Shown one piece after another: positions 51,221 to 59,724 of a DNA stretch of 64,000 nucleotides. The first letter of the stretch is position 1; every line of letters begins with the position of its first letter. Under the pieces are notes generated by a model. It was not told where the DNA came from. It saw only the letters and a list, made by a program, of their open reading frames with translations, and did not search any database. A program made the translations under genes and the position numbers. The stretch spans positions 186,001-250,000 of the forward strand of contig NZ_ASWD01000006.1 of NCBI RefSeq assembly GCF_000407485.1. Direction: 5' to 3'. The stretch is from Enterococcus pallens ATCC BAA-351 (GTDB lineage: Bacteria; Bacillota; Bacilli; Lactobacillales; Enterococcaceae).

Positions 51221-51361
51221 CTATTTTTCGTCTGCTGGGATTTCGCCTAAGTGGGTCGTTACTGCTTCTTTTACTGCCTCTTCATTGATTGAATACTCGA
51301 CTATTTGTGATACCAATCCAATACTTACTACTGCTACGATTGCAATGATAATTTTTTTCAT
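51221..51361 (-). CDS. Small membrane peptide B (46 aa)
   Basis: A 46-residue peptide that shares its first 17 residues with peptide A and then S-Q-I-V-E-x2-I-N-E-E-A-V-K. It ends L-G-E-I-P-A-D-E-K, exactly like peptide C. ATG 51361 follows AGGAGGAGAAC at the same spacing as in its paralog. The DNA near its 5' end equals that of peptide A and its 3' end equals that of C, so it arose by tandem duplication. Membrane helix about 3-20. Confidence 0.72.
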   Translation of the reverse strand: MKKIIIAIVAVVSIGLVSQIVEYSINEEAVKEAVTTHLGEIPADEK

Positions 51362-51373
51362 TTTGTTCTCCTC

Positions 51374-51505
51374 CTATTTTTCGTCTGCTGGGATTTCGCC
51401 TAAGTGCTTAATTACAAATTCTTTTACTGCTTGCTTATTTATCATGGATTCAACTATTTGAGACAGTATTCCTAATGCTGCGATTACTATAATGAATGGC
51501 ATCAT
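51374..51505 (-). CDS. Small membrane peptide C (43 aa)
   Basis: A 43-residue peptide with a hydrophobic start (M-M-P-F-I-I-V-I-A-A-L-G-I-L), then S-Q-I-V-E-S-M-I-N-K-Q-A-V-K and the tail L-G-E-I-P-A-D-E-K shared with B. Its start is only one base from the stop of the 86-residue gene, so translation is probably coupled. The N-terminal helix is more diverged than that of A and B. Function unknown. Confidence 0.7.
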   Translation of the reverse strand: MMPFIIVIAALGILSQIVESMINKQAVKEFVIKHLGEIPADEK

Positions 51506-51506
51506 T

Positions 51507-51767
51507 TTATTTTCCCCCTTGCCGCTTCATGAAAGGGATTCTTTCAGCTAATAGGTCAAAAAACTGGGTTAAAATATTTTCACAGATTCGGGCTGCTAAT
51601 CCGGTTTCTTCAGCAACCGCTTGAGCAGCCTCCTCTAAATTGTTGCGACGAGCTTTTTTCAAATGATTCTCCGCGTATAATTCGTAGGCTTTCATAACTG
51701 CTTCACATGTTTCTACTTGTTCACCGCTGCGATAAGCTAATTCTTCGATTGTTTGTTGATGATTCAT
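51507..51767 (-). CDS. Small helical protein with internal duplication (86 aa)
   Basis: An 86-residue soluble, all-helical protein. Two halves look alike: I-E-E-L-A-Y-R-S-G-E-Q-V-E-T-C-E-A-V (about 6-23) and A-V-A-E-E-T-G-L-A-A-R-I-C-E-N-I-L (about 49-65), each resembling the N-terminal helix pair of HU-type DNA-binding proteins. No DNA-binding arm is present. It is the first gene after the operator at 51785 and starts after GAGGAGG. Role unknown; it may bind the peptides or DNA. Confidence 0.7.
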   Translation of the reverse strand: MNHQQTIEELAYRSGEQVETCEAVMKAYELYAENHLKKARRNNLEEAAQAVAEETGLAARICENILTQFFDLLAERIPFMKRQGGK

Positions 51768-51784
51768 TTTTAGTTCCTCCTCTA

Positions 51785-51803
51785 TAGACCGACCGTCAGT
51801 CTA
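51785..51803. promoter_or_regulatory. TetR-type operator before the small-peptide operon
   Basis: TAGACCGACCGTCAGTCTA is an almost perfect 19-base palindrome. It lies 18 bases before the ATG of the 86-residue gene and overlaps a possible -10 box (TAGACT, with TTGAGT 18 bases upstream on the minus strand). A related copy stands in front of the tetR gene. Confidence 0.7.
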
Positions 51804-51842
51804 TTTTGTTTTATTTTTTAAACTCAACCGGTATGATTGAGT

Positions 51843-52487
51843 TTAACTGGCAAAAATTTGTAGAAATTGCTGCGTGACTGTTTCCTTGTCGCTTTTGGCT
51901 TCATCAATCCCTAAGATACGAAAAATGAACTCCACGAAGGAAAACAGCTTACGTTGGATGGCTTCTGAGTCTTCACCGATGACTCGTTCGTCAGATAAAG
52001 ATTGGATACCCGCAATTAAAAATTGAATACTTTCTAGCGGATAAACGACTGATAACTCGCCACGTTGATTGCCTTCCTCCAAAATCTCTGCTAGAACCGG
52101 ACAAACATAGTGCAAGGTTCCTTCTAGTGCTCGCTGCTTCATTAACGCATTTTCGGTGTGCTGAAATTGTTCCAGCAAATCGCTTTTTTGTTCATTGCCT
52201 GCAGCTGACTGCTTTTGCAGAAAGAGTAACAGCTTGTCTAAGCTGCTGCCTTCTGTCTTCAAAACCTCTTGGGCGATTAGACGATCATTCTCTACGACTC
52301 GCATAATCACCGCATCCATAACCTCTTCCTTCGATTTGAAGTAATGATAAAAAGTTCCCTTAGCAATTCCAATTTGCTTCAAGATATCATTGATCGTCGC
52401 TTTTTCGTAGCCTTTGGTTAGAAAAAGCTGTTCAGCAGTATCGATAATTTCCGTTCGCCGCGTCTCATGTTCCTTTACAATTCTCAT
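51843..52487 (-). CDS. TetR/AcrR-family repressor
   Basis: A 214-residue repressor with a typical N-terminal helix-turn-helix (about 10-55: I-I-D-T-A-E-Q-L-F, G-Y-E-K-A-T-I-N-D-I-L, I-A-K-G-T-F-Y-H-Y-F-K-S-K-E) and a helical ligand domain (60-214) without a recognised signature. Palindromes with the same TAGACCGACC half-site stand before it and before the small-peptide genes, so it most probably represses itself and them. The inducer is unknown. Confidence 0.9.
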   Translation of the reverse strand: MRIVKEHETRRTEIIDTAEQLFLTKGYEKATINDILKQIGIAKGTFYHYFKSKEEVMDAVIMRVVENDRLIAQEVLKTEGSSLDKLLLFLQKQSAAGNEQKSDLLEQFQHTENALMKQRALEGTLHYVCPVLAEILEEGNQRGELSVVYPLESIQFLIAGIQSLSDERVIGEDSEAIQRKLFSFVEFIFRILGIDEAKSDKETVTQQFLQIFAS

Positions 52488-52500
52488 AGGCTCTTCCTTC

Positions 52501-52520
52501 TAGACCGACCACCGGTCTGT
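52501..52520. promoter_or_regulatory. TetR-type operator before tetR
   Basis: TAGACCGACCACCGGTCTGT has inverted halves AGACCG and CGGTCT and shares its first ten bases with the operator at 51785. It lies 14 bases before the tetR start codon. A further half-site, CTGTCTGTCTA, is at about 52538-52548. Confidence 0.7.
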
Positions 52521-52625
52521 TTATAGTTATACTATACTGTCTGTCTACCAGTTTGTCAACTTGTTTCTAAAAAAAGTTTTGAATTTCTGCTAAAATAAGG
52601 AAAATGCCCCAAAGGAGTGGATGTT

Positions 52626-52949
52626 ATGGAACGATTTACAGTCACTGTTACTATCGATCGACCTTTAGGATATGTTGATTCTTATAACAATACGTATCCG
52701 ATTAATTATGGATTCGTGGAAGGAATTATTGCTGGTGACGGCGAAGCCCAAGATGCCTATGTTTTATTAGAAACAGAAAAACTTTCTTCCTTTGTTGGTG
52801 AGGTAATTGCTGTGGTAGTTCGCAAAGATGATGTAGAGGATAAATGGGTGGTAGCAAAAAGAGGAACCGTTCTTTCAAAGCAGGAAATCGCAGATCAGAT
52901 TGCTTTTATCGAGCAATACTTTGATTCGGATATTTTTCTGTTAAACTAA
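52626..52949 (+). CDS. Short inorganic-pyrophosphatase-like protein
   Basis: A 107-residue protein related to soluble family I inorganic pyrophosphatases but much shorter (usual length about 170). R-P-L-G-Y-V-D near 10, Y-P-I-N-Y-G-F-V near 22, G-D-G-E-A-Q-D-A-Y near 36 and R-K-D-D-V-E-D-K-W near 64 match the family core, with the Asp-rich metal sites partly kept. Such short proteins are common in lactobacilli and enterococci; activity is uncertain. ATG 52626 is nine bases after AAAGGAG. Confidence 0.82.
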   Translation: MERFTVTVTIDRPLGYVDSYNNTYPINYGFVEGIIAGDGEAQDAYVLLETEKLSSFVGEVIAVVVRKDDVEDKWVVAKRGTVLSKQEIADQIAFIEQYFDSDIFLLN

Positions 52950-52973
52950 AAAAGCAGCGAATGCTGCTTTTTA
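52949..52973. terminator. Bidirectional terminator
   Basis: AAAAAGCAGC and GCTGCTTTTT pair around GAAT. It lies between the stop codons of the pyrophosphatase-like and YcxB-like genes. Confidence 0.8.
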
Positions 52974-53624
52974 CATAAATGAACGAAGCATCGAAATGAT
53001 GTAGCGCAAAAGGCGAAACACGATAAAGAGAATAAAAATATTTCCAAAAATGAAACTGAAAAGATTCCCGATACTCGCTTTAATATTACCTAAGCTGAAG
53101 CGGCGTAAAAACCGGGGCATGCTATTGTAGCCATTGCGTTTAAGGCGAAACTTTTCTTCATATGTAATATCCAGCATATCGTAGTAAATAATTTGTAACG
53201 GCTGTTTGGCGAAGAAGGTCTTTTCAAATCCAACCATCATGGTGTATTGTTTATTCTTGGAAGGCAAATTACGTACCCCATTTTTATTAATGCTGACCTT
53301 CTCACCTTGGTCATCCAGAATATTATAGCTGTATTCATCTTCCTCAATTTGGTCAATCTTGGCAGCTGGCTGATTGGCCTGCAGAAATTCCTCGTAAATC
53401 TCCGAAAATTTCCCTCGCTGTCCCATCAGAAAAACTAATACGCCAATCAAGACTAAAATCATTAAGCCATTCAGCAGCATAAACTCTTGAAAGAAAGCCG
53501 TATAAGCACCAATAATCACTAGCGCTGCCACAACCATGATGATTCGTTTGTTGTAGTATTTTTGATACATAATTTCGATTGTCCGTTTATAGTAATCAAA
53601 ATCTTCTGCGACAAAATTATCCAT
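52971..53624 (-). CDS. YcxB-like membrane protein
   Basis: A 217-residue protein with two hydrophobic helices near the N-terminus (about 28-45 and 50-68), a soluble middle part with the YcxB pattern (E-D-E-Y-S-Y-N-I near 95, then N-K-N-G-V-R-N-L-P near 113 and F-A-K-Q-P-L-Q near 136), and a C-terminal hydrophobic stretch (about 180-210). No enzymatic motif is visible. It lies apart from its neighbours with its own AGGAGG site. Function unknown. Confidence 0.78.
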   Translation of the reverse strand: MDNFVAEDFDYYKRTIEIMYQKYYNKRIIMVVAALVIIGAYTAFFQEFMLLNGLMILVLIGVLVFLMGQRGKFSEIYEEFLQANQPAAKIDQIEEDEYSYNILDDQGEKVSINKNGVRNLPSKNKQYTMMVGFEKTFFAKQPLQIIYYDMLDITYEEKFRLKRNGYNSMPRFLRRFSLGNIKASIGNLFSFIFGNIFILFIVFRLLRYIISMLRSFM

Positions 53625-53650
53625 TCCGTATTCCTCCTTATTTTTTGGTA

Positions 53651-53692
53651 AAAAGAAAGGCGATGCATCTCCTAAGAGAATTCTCGCCTATT
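53651..53692 (-). terminator. Terminator of the yhaONM operon
   Basis: On the minus strand AGGCGAGA... and ...CATCGCCT pair, and the stem is followed by TTCTTTTT. It lies directly after the yhaM stop. Confidence 0.6.
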
Positions 53693-53697
53693 TTCGA

Positions 53698-54642
53698 TTA
53701 AATATCCTTTGGTACATAGAAGCTGCGGTTATCCATACCAAAAATACGTTCAGTATAGGTGCCCGGCTCCGTGTTTTTCACTGCACTGGACAGCATTTGC
53801 ATCGACGCATCAATATTGTCAATTTGATGTAAAATTTCGGCTTCCATAATACGTGGGCGCACAGGAGAACCGTATTCCAGCAAGCCGTGGTGAGATAAAA
53901 CCATGTGGCGCAGTACGACTACATCCTCATCCGCATCACTGATCTTCAAGGCCGCACAAGCTTTATTGATCTCTTCATCCACCAAAACTAGGTGTCCGAC
54001 TAAATTGCCTACAACGGTGTATTCAGTTGAGGAAGGTCCTGATAATTCTAGTACCTTGCCTAAATCGTGCAGAATAATCCCCGCATACAATAAAGAGGCA
54101 TTCAATTGCGGGTATTCTTTAACTAGCGCTTTTCCGATGCGCAGCATAGTCAGCGTGTGATACGCCAATCCTCCCGCAAAGGCATGATGATTCCGCTTAG
54201 CAGCTGGGTATTCAAAGAACTCTTTTTGATATTTGTTTAATAGGAAACGAACAATCCGGTTCCAATGGGCATTGGTAATCTCAAACAAGGTTTGATTGAT
54301 TTCTTCTTCCATTTCCTCCCGACGAATCGGCGCCCGCTCCATGTACAGACTTGGATCACTAGGTTCTTCAGGCTTGGTTAAGCGCAGATGCAGAATTTTC
54401 ACCTGAGGATTGCCTTGGTAAACTTCCCGTTTGCCATTTAGGGAAACTACCTGACCTGCTTTAAATTTCTTGATTTCTTCTTCTGAAGCATCCCAAAACT
54501 TGCCGTCTACGGTGCCAGAAGTATCCTGGAAGGTAAAGGCGATAAATTTCTTGCCGTTTTTCGCCAAGCGTACATCGGCATTTTTAATCAGTACATACAT
54601 TTCAAATTGCTCGTCAACCGTCAATTCTTTAATTTTCTTCAT
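53698..54642 (-). CDS. yhaM: 3'-5' exoribonuclease YhaM
   Basis: A 314-residue enzyme, the same length as B. subtilis YhaM, which trims RNA 3' ends and single-stranded DNA. An OB-fold domain (about 1-95: T-S-G-T-V-D-G-K-F-W-D-A near 43) precedes an HD domain with H-H-A-F-A-G-G-L-A-Y-H near 160, H-D-L-G-K near 203 and H-H-G-L-L-E-Y-G near 265. ATG 54642 follows GGGAG and overlaps the end of yhaN by four bases; a longer frame is unlikely. Confidence 0.94.
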   Translation of the reverse strand: MKKIKELTVDEQFEMYVLIKNADVRLAKNGKKFIAFTFQDTSGTVDGKFWDASEEEIKKFKAGQVVSLNGKREVYQGNPQVKILHLRLTKPEEPSDPSLYMERAPIRREEMEEEINQTLFEITNAHWNRIVRFLLNKYQKEFFEYPAAKRNHHAFAGGLAYHTLTMLRIGKALVKEYPQLNASLLYAGIILHDLGKVLELSGPSSTEYTVVGNLVGHLVLVDEEINKACAALKISDADEDVVVLRHMVLSHHGLLEYGSPVRPRIMEAEILHQIDNIDASMQMLSSAVKNTEPGTYTERIFGMDNRSFYVPKDI

Positions 54643-57281
54643 CGTGAAACTCCCTTCAATTCCCAAACAGGTTGGTGAAGCTCTTGATAATAGCTTACCA
54701 TTTCTTGGTCAGATGACAAACAGATGATTTGATAATCTTTACTAAATTCCGCAAATAGCTTAGCCAATTGCCGTTTTCGCTGATGATCATAATGCAGCCA
54801 GCCATCGTCAATAATGATGGGACACCACGGATTGCTCTTCTGGATTGCCAAATAGGCAAAGCGGATCGCCATAATGACCTGATCCTTGGTTCCAGTAGAC
54901 AGGCTGTATACCGGCCGTTGATTCACCGTCACGGTGCCATCTAGAAAGTCTAACCGAGCCTGCTGATAGTCCGTTAAAACTTGGAAGTAACGACTCGCCT
55001 GCTTCATTAATTCTGGCAACTGCTGCTCTGATAATTCTGTGGCAATATCCTGCAGCAACTGACTTTCCAGCTTAGCTGCAGTGTATTCCTTTAACAGCTG
55101 GGTAACGACCGCCTTTTGTTGACTGGCCTGCTGGTACCAGGCATCCAACGTTCCATCGGCCTGCAGCTGATCAATCTGCAAACGTAGACGCTGTTCTTGT
55201 TCCTGCAATTGGCGCAAGCGTTCTTGGTTCGTTTGCTGCTGTCCTCTTAAGATACGCAAATTATCCTCAATTGTTTCTAACGAAATTGATTTTGGAAATA
55301 AAGGTGCCACCGTTTTGGTTAAATCCTGCAAACGCTGCTGTTGCTGTTTCAACTCCTGCTGCTGCTGCAAAAAGGCTGGAACTTCGGCAGGGTAATGCAA
55401 GCCTAGCTGCTGCAATAGGGGTTGATGTTGACTAATTAACACCTGCTGCTGCTTTTTCGTCTCGTTCATCCGCTGCTGCAGCATCGTATTCTCCTGATAG
55501 GTCTGGGCAAAACGAATCTGCTCCATCTCTTTTGCATACTGCTCTAAGGCGGCAAATTTTTCGCTGATGTTCTTTTCCTGCAGCGGCAGCCATTCCTGTA
55601 AGAAAGTAAATTCCTGTTCCTGCTTCAGCAGTTCTTGATGAATGGCTTGCTGCGCTTTTCGCCAGTCCGTCTGCTGCTCCTGCTGGGCTAAAAACTGTTG
55701 GGCAGCTTGATTTACCTGCTGGATTTCCAGCTCCGACTCCCGCAGCGGTAGTCGACGGCGGTGCAGCTCTTGCTGTACTTGCTGATAAAGCCTTTGCTGC
55801 TGTTGCTGCTGTTGCGACAGCTTGCCCTCCAGCTCTGCCAGCTGGCCTTCGTAAATATCCAGCTGTCCCAGCTTTTCCTGCCAGGTTTCTTTGCTGACGG
55901 TCAAATTAGGTTTGCGCAATCCCCACAGGATACCTGCTACTGCGAGAACCACTAAGCCATAACGCCAAGGCGCCGGCAATAGAAAGGCTGCAATAAGCGC
56001 CGCTCCTGCTAGTAGCCAGCCCCAAGGTTTGCGTTTTGGCTGGTTAAATAGTTCCGGATGTTGTTTCTCATATTGATTCAAAACAGCTTCTGCCTGATCC
56101 CGCTGCTCTTTAACAATTTGCAAACGAATCGACTGCTCTTCGACTTGCTTTTGACTTTGCTGGATGGGACTAAATAATTTGCTGATCCCTTGATTGTCCG
56201 GAAAAGGCACTGGCGGCTCTTCCATCGTCCAATCAAAACCTGCTGACTGCTGCTGGGCCAATTGAACGGCTAAACGCTGCTCTTCATCCAATAGGCGAAG
56301 AACCGCTACCTTTTGCTCCAGCAGCTGTTGAATTTTTTCTTCATGCTCTAAATAAAAATAATACTTCGCCGAGTGCTGATCCATGCCGCTGTGTCGCTGC
56401 AATGCCTGCTGCAGCTTCTCCAGCTCTTTGTTTAGCTGCTGATACTCTTGATAAAAATCCTGCAGCTGCTGTTGCGCTTCTTCACTGCCTCGCGGGGTCA
56501 AATCCAGCTCCTGTAAAGCCACATATTCTGCGTAGTTATTCCAATTTAAACGCTGCTGCTCTAGCTGCAATTGTTCCTGTTGGGCTTTTTGATGCATGCT
56601 TTCCTGCTGACTTACCTGCATTTGCAACTCATCCGCCTGACGCACTAAGGATTGAAAATCAGCCTCCTGCGCTTCCTTTTGCCGGATTTTCTGTTGTAAC
56701 GCCTGCCAGCTTTGCAAGGCCTGATTTAAGGTTTGCTTACGCCCGCGAGGTTTATAGATGGCTTCGTAGCGTTTTTGCAAGCTGCCCTTTCGCTCAAATA
56801 GCTGGTTGCTGCCTGATAATCCTAAGGACACTAAAGCATCATGCAGTGCATCCTCCTGTAAATATTCCAGCTGCTGCAGCTGCTCCTGTTGAAAGGTAAA
56901 CACCTGCTGAAAAAGGTCCTGATTTAAAGGGTACAGCATGGTTTCCAGCAGCTCTTCGCTTCCCTGCTGACCATCCTCCAGCTGAACAATCGCTTTTCCT
57001 TTGTTCTTATTTTTATAGCGTTCGATCGTGACCTGACCATATTTAGCGGTGGCGATCGTTAACCGTCCCCCATAACCGCTGCCGTCCTCTGGGGTATAAT
57101 CCTGTCCTTTTTTCCGCTTGTTGGGAAAGCCAAACAGCATGGCCTGAATAAATTGATAGAGGGTTGATTTGCCCGCTTCATTTAACCCATAAACAAGCTG
57201 ATTCTTCGGCTCAAACAAAAATGTCTGCTGCCGCCACTTGCCAAAGCCGGTAATCTCCGCCTTTTTTATCCACATGCGCAT
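54639..57281 (-). CDS. yhaN: SbcC/Rad50-like ATPase YhaN
   Basis: The 880-residue ABC-type SMC-like ATPase has Walker A N-E-A-G-K-S-T near 36, very long Gln-rich coiled coils (about 170-770) with two membrane-like helices in the middle (about 420-450), and a C-terminal part with S-T-G-T-K-D-Q near 787 (signature region) and I-I-D-D-G-W near 828 (Walker B, D-D in place of D-E). It pairs with the YhaO nuclease, as SbcC with SbcD. ATG 57281 or 57275 may start it; the second has better spacing from AGGAGG. Confidence 0.9.
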   Translation of the reverse strand: MRMWIKKAEITGFGKWRQQTFLFEPKNQLVYGLNEAGKSTLYQFIQAMLFGFPNKRKKGQDYTPEDGSGYGGRLTIATAKYGQVTIERYKNKNKGKAIVQLEDGQQGSEELLETMLYPLNQDLFQQVFTFQQEQLQQLEYLQEDALHDALVSLGLSGSNQLFERKGSLQKRYEAIYKPRGRKQTLNQALQSWQALQQKIRQKEAQEADFQSLVRQADELQMQVSQQESMHQKAQQEQLQLEQQRLNWNNYAEYVALQELDLTPRGSEEAQQQLQDFYQEYQQLNKELEKLQQALQRHSGMDQHSAKYYFYLEHEEKIQQLLEQKVAVLRLLDEEQRLAVQLAQQQSAGFDWTMEEPPVPFPDNQGISKLFSPIQQSQKQVEEQSIRLQIVKEQRDQAEAVLNQYEKQHPELFNQPKRKPWGWLLAGAALIAAFLLPAPWRYGLVVLAVAGILWGLRKPNLTVSKETWQEKLGQLDIYEGQLAELEGKLSQQQQQQQRLYQQVQQELHRRRLPLRESELEIQQVNQAAQQFLAQQEQQTDWRKAQQAIHQELLKQEQEFTFLQEWLPLQEKNISEKFAALEQYAKEMEQIRFAQTYQENTMLQQRMNETKKQQQVLISQHQPLLQQLGLHYPAEVPAFLQQQQELKQQQQRLQDLTKTVAPLFPKSISLETIEDNLRILRGQQQTNQERLRQLQEQEQRLRLQIDQLQADGTLDAWYQQASQQKAVVTQLLKEYTAAKLESQLLQDIATELSEQQLPELMKQASRYFQVLTDYQQARLDFLDGTVTVNQRPVYSLSTGTKDQVIMAIRFAYLAIQKSNPWCPIIIDDGWLHYDHQRKRQLAKLFAEFSKDYQIICLSSDQEMVSYYQELHQPVWELKGVSR

Positions 57282-57290
57282 CCCTCCTCC

Positions 57291-58487
57291 TTAATTATTC
57301 GTCTCATCTGAAGGGACAGACTTTCTAAAACGATACGACTCCTTCAGTGTTTGACCTAATTCTTCAATAACCTCTTGTTTAAACTGCTGGGTTAACAATG
57401 GATGAATGATCGGATTTTGATCCAATTCCTGCAGCAGCTCTTGAAATACCTGCGGCTCTTCATACGTGGTCAGAAGCTGCTTCACTAATGCTTCATCCAC
57501 TGCTAAATACGGCTGCTCCTCTAAGGTGTCGGTCAGCGTTAACTGCCACAAAAAAATCTGTTCAGGCAATTCTTCCTGCAAAACCATTCGCAGCTCACCA
57601 GAAGTCACCTGATACCTCAATTCTGATCCCAGCGCTTCACCATCAGTTAGCTCAATTTGCAATAAGGTAGGCTGTGAAAACTGAACCTGCTCCCTCACCG
57701 CCTGAAAAAGCTGAGGATTATTGCGGACACGAGCCAAAGAGACCTGCTGCTTCTTCCATTGAACCTCTGCAATAGGAATTGAGCGTACCTTTACCAGTCC
57801 ATCCCTTTTCTCCACTAGTTGAACCCCGGACAACTGAGTTTCCTTCTGCGTATGGCCCTGGGGTGTTCCTGGATAAACAATCCACGGCTGCTCCGATAAG
57901 ATCTGAGGTACATGAATATGTCCTAAAGCCCAATAGTCATAGCCCTTTTCAATCAGCTTAGCCACCGTAAAAGGTGCATAGGGCATTTGTCCGCCATGAT
58001 ACATCCCGATATGAAAGGCCTCGCTGCTTTTCACTGGAAACTGCGGAAGCAGCTCCTGTTCAATCGTTGGATGCTGAAAGCTGAAGCTGCTGATAGCTAC
58101 AGCCTCTCCTGTTCGGGTAGTAAAGCGTTTAGTTTCAACGGTTTCTTTAGTAAATAAAACAACGTTGTCGGGAAAGGTAAACCAGTAACGTTCCGCTTGA
58201 TAATAATCATGATTGCCAAAATTCATAAAAACCGGAATACCCGCTTGATGCAGCCGTTCCATCTCCGAAAAGAAATAGCGCTGCGTTTTCAAGGTTGGCC
58301 GATTCTGATGAAAGGTATCACCGGCCAGTAAAACAAAATCAACCGTCTCCTGAATTGCTGTATCGACTAAATTTGTCAGCATCTGCTGATTTGCTTGCAA
58401 TAAATAAGGTTGAAAGCTGTCTGCTACATCGATTAGTCCCTCAAAAGAACGATCCAAGTGCAAATCCGCCGCGTGTAAAAATTTCAT
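57291..58487 (-). CDS. yhaO: SbcD/Mre11-like DNA exonuclease YhaO
   Basis: A 398-residue metallophosphoesterase with all phosphoesterase motifs: H-A-A-D-L-H-L-D near 5, L-A-G-D-T-F-H near 58, F-G-N-H-D near 90, and H-I-G-M-Y-H-G and L-G-H-I-H-V near 185. It is the Mre11-like partner of YhaN and cuts DNA ends or hairpins. ATG 58487 follows GGAGGCGAC; the TTG five codons before lacks a site. It is the first gene of yhaO-yhaN-yhaM. Confidence 0.92.
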   Translation of the reverse strand: MKFLHAADLHLDRSFEGLIDVADSFQPYLLQANQQMLTNLVDTAIQETVDFVLLAGDTFHQNRPTLKTQRYFFSEMERLHQAGIPVFMNFGNHDYYQAERYWFTFPDNVVLFTKETVETKRFTTRTGEAVAISSFSFQHPTIEQELLPQFPVKSSEAFHIGMYHGGQMPYAPFTVAKLIEKGYDYWALGHIHVPQILSEQPWIVYPGTPQGHTQKETQLSGVQLVEKRDGLVKVRSIPIAEVQWKKQQVSLARVRNNPQLFQAVREQVQFSQPTLLQIELTDGEALGSELRYQVTSGELRMVLQEELPEQIFLWQLTLTDTLEEQPYLAVDEALVKQLLTTYEEPQVFQELLQELDQNPIIHPLLTQQFKQEVIEELGQTLKESYRFRKSVPSDETNN

Positions 58488-58643
58488 TGCTGTCGCCTCC
58501 AATCCTACCTATTTTACCACAACAAAGCGAAAGTTTGTTCGTATAATCAATGGGACTGGTGTTTCTTTTTAATTTTATTAAAAAACAGCGCCCCTTTTTC
58601 TAATTAGGACCTGCGACGGATGTTTCTCCGCTTTCAATCATGC

Positions 58644-58667
58644 TATACTAAAAAGGTAACTAGTTAC
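58644..58667 (+). promoter_or_regulatory. Promoter -10 and operator of the marR operon
   Basis: TATACT (58644-58649) is followed by GTAACTAGTTAC (58656-58667), a perfect 12-base palindrome over the expected start of transcription, and then AAAGGAG. The MarR protein encoded directly downstream is the likely ligand. Confidence 0.65.
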
Positions 58668-58684
58668 TTAAAAAGGAGACTATT

Positions 58685-59170
58685 ATGAATATTCAGCATT
58701 TAATCGAAACCTTTAGTAAAAATCGCGATTCACAGCAACGAGCCATTTTTTCCAGTCTGTTTATCTTAGGCAATCGTCTGCAGACTTCCTTTGACAAACT
58801 TGATCCAGCAGTTACCTTAAAGCAGTTTATGCTGCTGACCATGGTGAAAAATGCCCCGGAAGAAGGCTTGACCTTGACTCAAATCGGGGAGCTATTAGGC
58901 AGCTCCCGCCAAACTGCCAAAAAACTTGCACTAGCCTTAGAAAAGAAGCAGCTAGTAAAGATTCAGCAAAGCACCCACGACAAACGGAAGACACTTTTAT
59001 CGATTACTCCTGAAGGCTTAGCCTATTTTGCTAAGGTAGCAGACCTTCACCGGACAGCTTTAGGTCGATTGTTTGAAGGATATTCGGATGAAGAGCTGAA
59101 ACAATTTTTTACTATTTTTATGAAGCTGTATGAGGGAGTCGAAGAATTAGAACAACTAGCATTTGAATAA
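58685..59170 (+). CDS. MarR-family transcriptional regulator
   Basis: A 161-residue winged-helix protein. The DNA-binding core (about 55-105: L-T-L-T-Q-I-G-E-L-L-G-S-S-R-Q-T-A-K-K-L-A, then S-T-H-D-K-R-K-T-L-L-S-I-T) has the conserved D-x-R of the wing. It is the first gene of a three-gene unit with a flavodoxin-like and an FMN-binding protein and probably represses it by the palindrome at 58656. Redox or flavin-related signals are a possible inducer. Confidence 0.9.
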   Translation: MNIQHLIETFSKNRDSQQRAIFSSLFILGNRLQTSFDKLDPAVTLKQFMLLTMVKNAPEEGLTLTQIGELLGSSRQTAKKLALALEKKQLVKIQQSTHDKRKTLLSITPEGLAYFAKVADLHRTALGRLFEGYSDEELKQFFTIFMKLYEGVEELEQLAFE

Positions 59171-59187
59171 AGAGAGGTGGAAGTTAC

Positions 59188-59724
59188 ATGGAAAAAGTCG
59201 CAGTAATTTATGGTTCGCAATACGGAACTACGCAGAAATATGCCCAATGGATTGCCGAAAGCTTGCAGGCTCCTTTGTTGGAAGCTGCTAAAACGAAGCA
59301 GGAGCAGCTGCAAGACTATGAATGGCTGATTTTTGGTGGCGGCTTATATGCCAGTGGGATTAAAGGATTTAAGCTGTTGAAGGAGCATTCGGGAGAAAAA
59401 TTGATTTTGTTCACAGTAGGTTTAGCTGATCCCAAAGTCACAGATTATAGTTCTATATTGTCTCACAACTTAAGCAGCGAGCAATTACAACATACTAAAA
59501 TTTTCCATTTGCGAGGTGGAATAGATTATGGACGACTATCAAAAACGCATCGACTGATGATGGCGTTCAAGAAGAAAGAGGTCGAGAAAAAAATGAGCAC
59601 CGCTCCTAATGAAGAAGACCGTGAATTTTTGGCTACTTATAATCAACAGGTTGACTTCACGTCCCGAGAAACGATTGCCCCACTGATTGACTATGTAAAA
59701 AAGGAGCTTGAAGCGGATGGCTAA
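59188..59724 (+). CDS. Flavodoxin-domain protein (HemG-like)
   Basis: A 178-residue protein with a flavodoxin-type FMN-binding N-terminus (Y-G-S-Q-Y-G-T-T-Q-K-Y near 8, the phosphate loop) and F-G-G-G-L-Y-A-S-G near 48. The C-terminal part (L-R-G-G-I-D-Y near 110, R-L-M-M-A near 125) resembles the flavodoxin-like protoporphyrinogen oxidase HemG group, but enterococci do not usually make haem, so another oxidoreductase role is more likely. It overlaps the FMN-binding gene by eight bases. Confidence 0.85.
   Translation: MEKVAVIYGSQYGTTQKYAQWIAESLQAPLLEAAKTKQEQLQDYEWLIFGGGLYASGIKGFKLLKEHSGEKLILFTVGLADPKVTDYSSILSHNLSSEQLQHTKIFHLRGGIDYGRLSKTHRLMMAFKKKEVEKKMSTAPNEEDREFLATYNQQVDFTSRETIAPLIDYVKKELEADG

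Noticed and set aside
51192-51461. Plus-strand ORF of 89 codons with repeats
   Set aside because: It is the antisense shadow of the tandem micropeptide genes; its internal repeat only mirrors their duplication, and the ribosome sites all point to the minus strand.
56402-56899. Plus-strand ORF of 165 codons
   Set aside because: It runs antisense to yhaN, where Gln-rich coiled coils give CTG/CAG runs that keep other frames open; its Ala/Pro-rich product has no ribosome site or domain.
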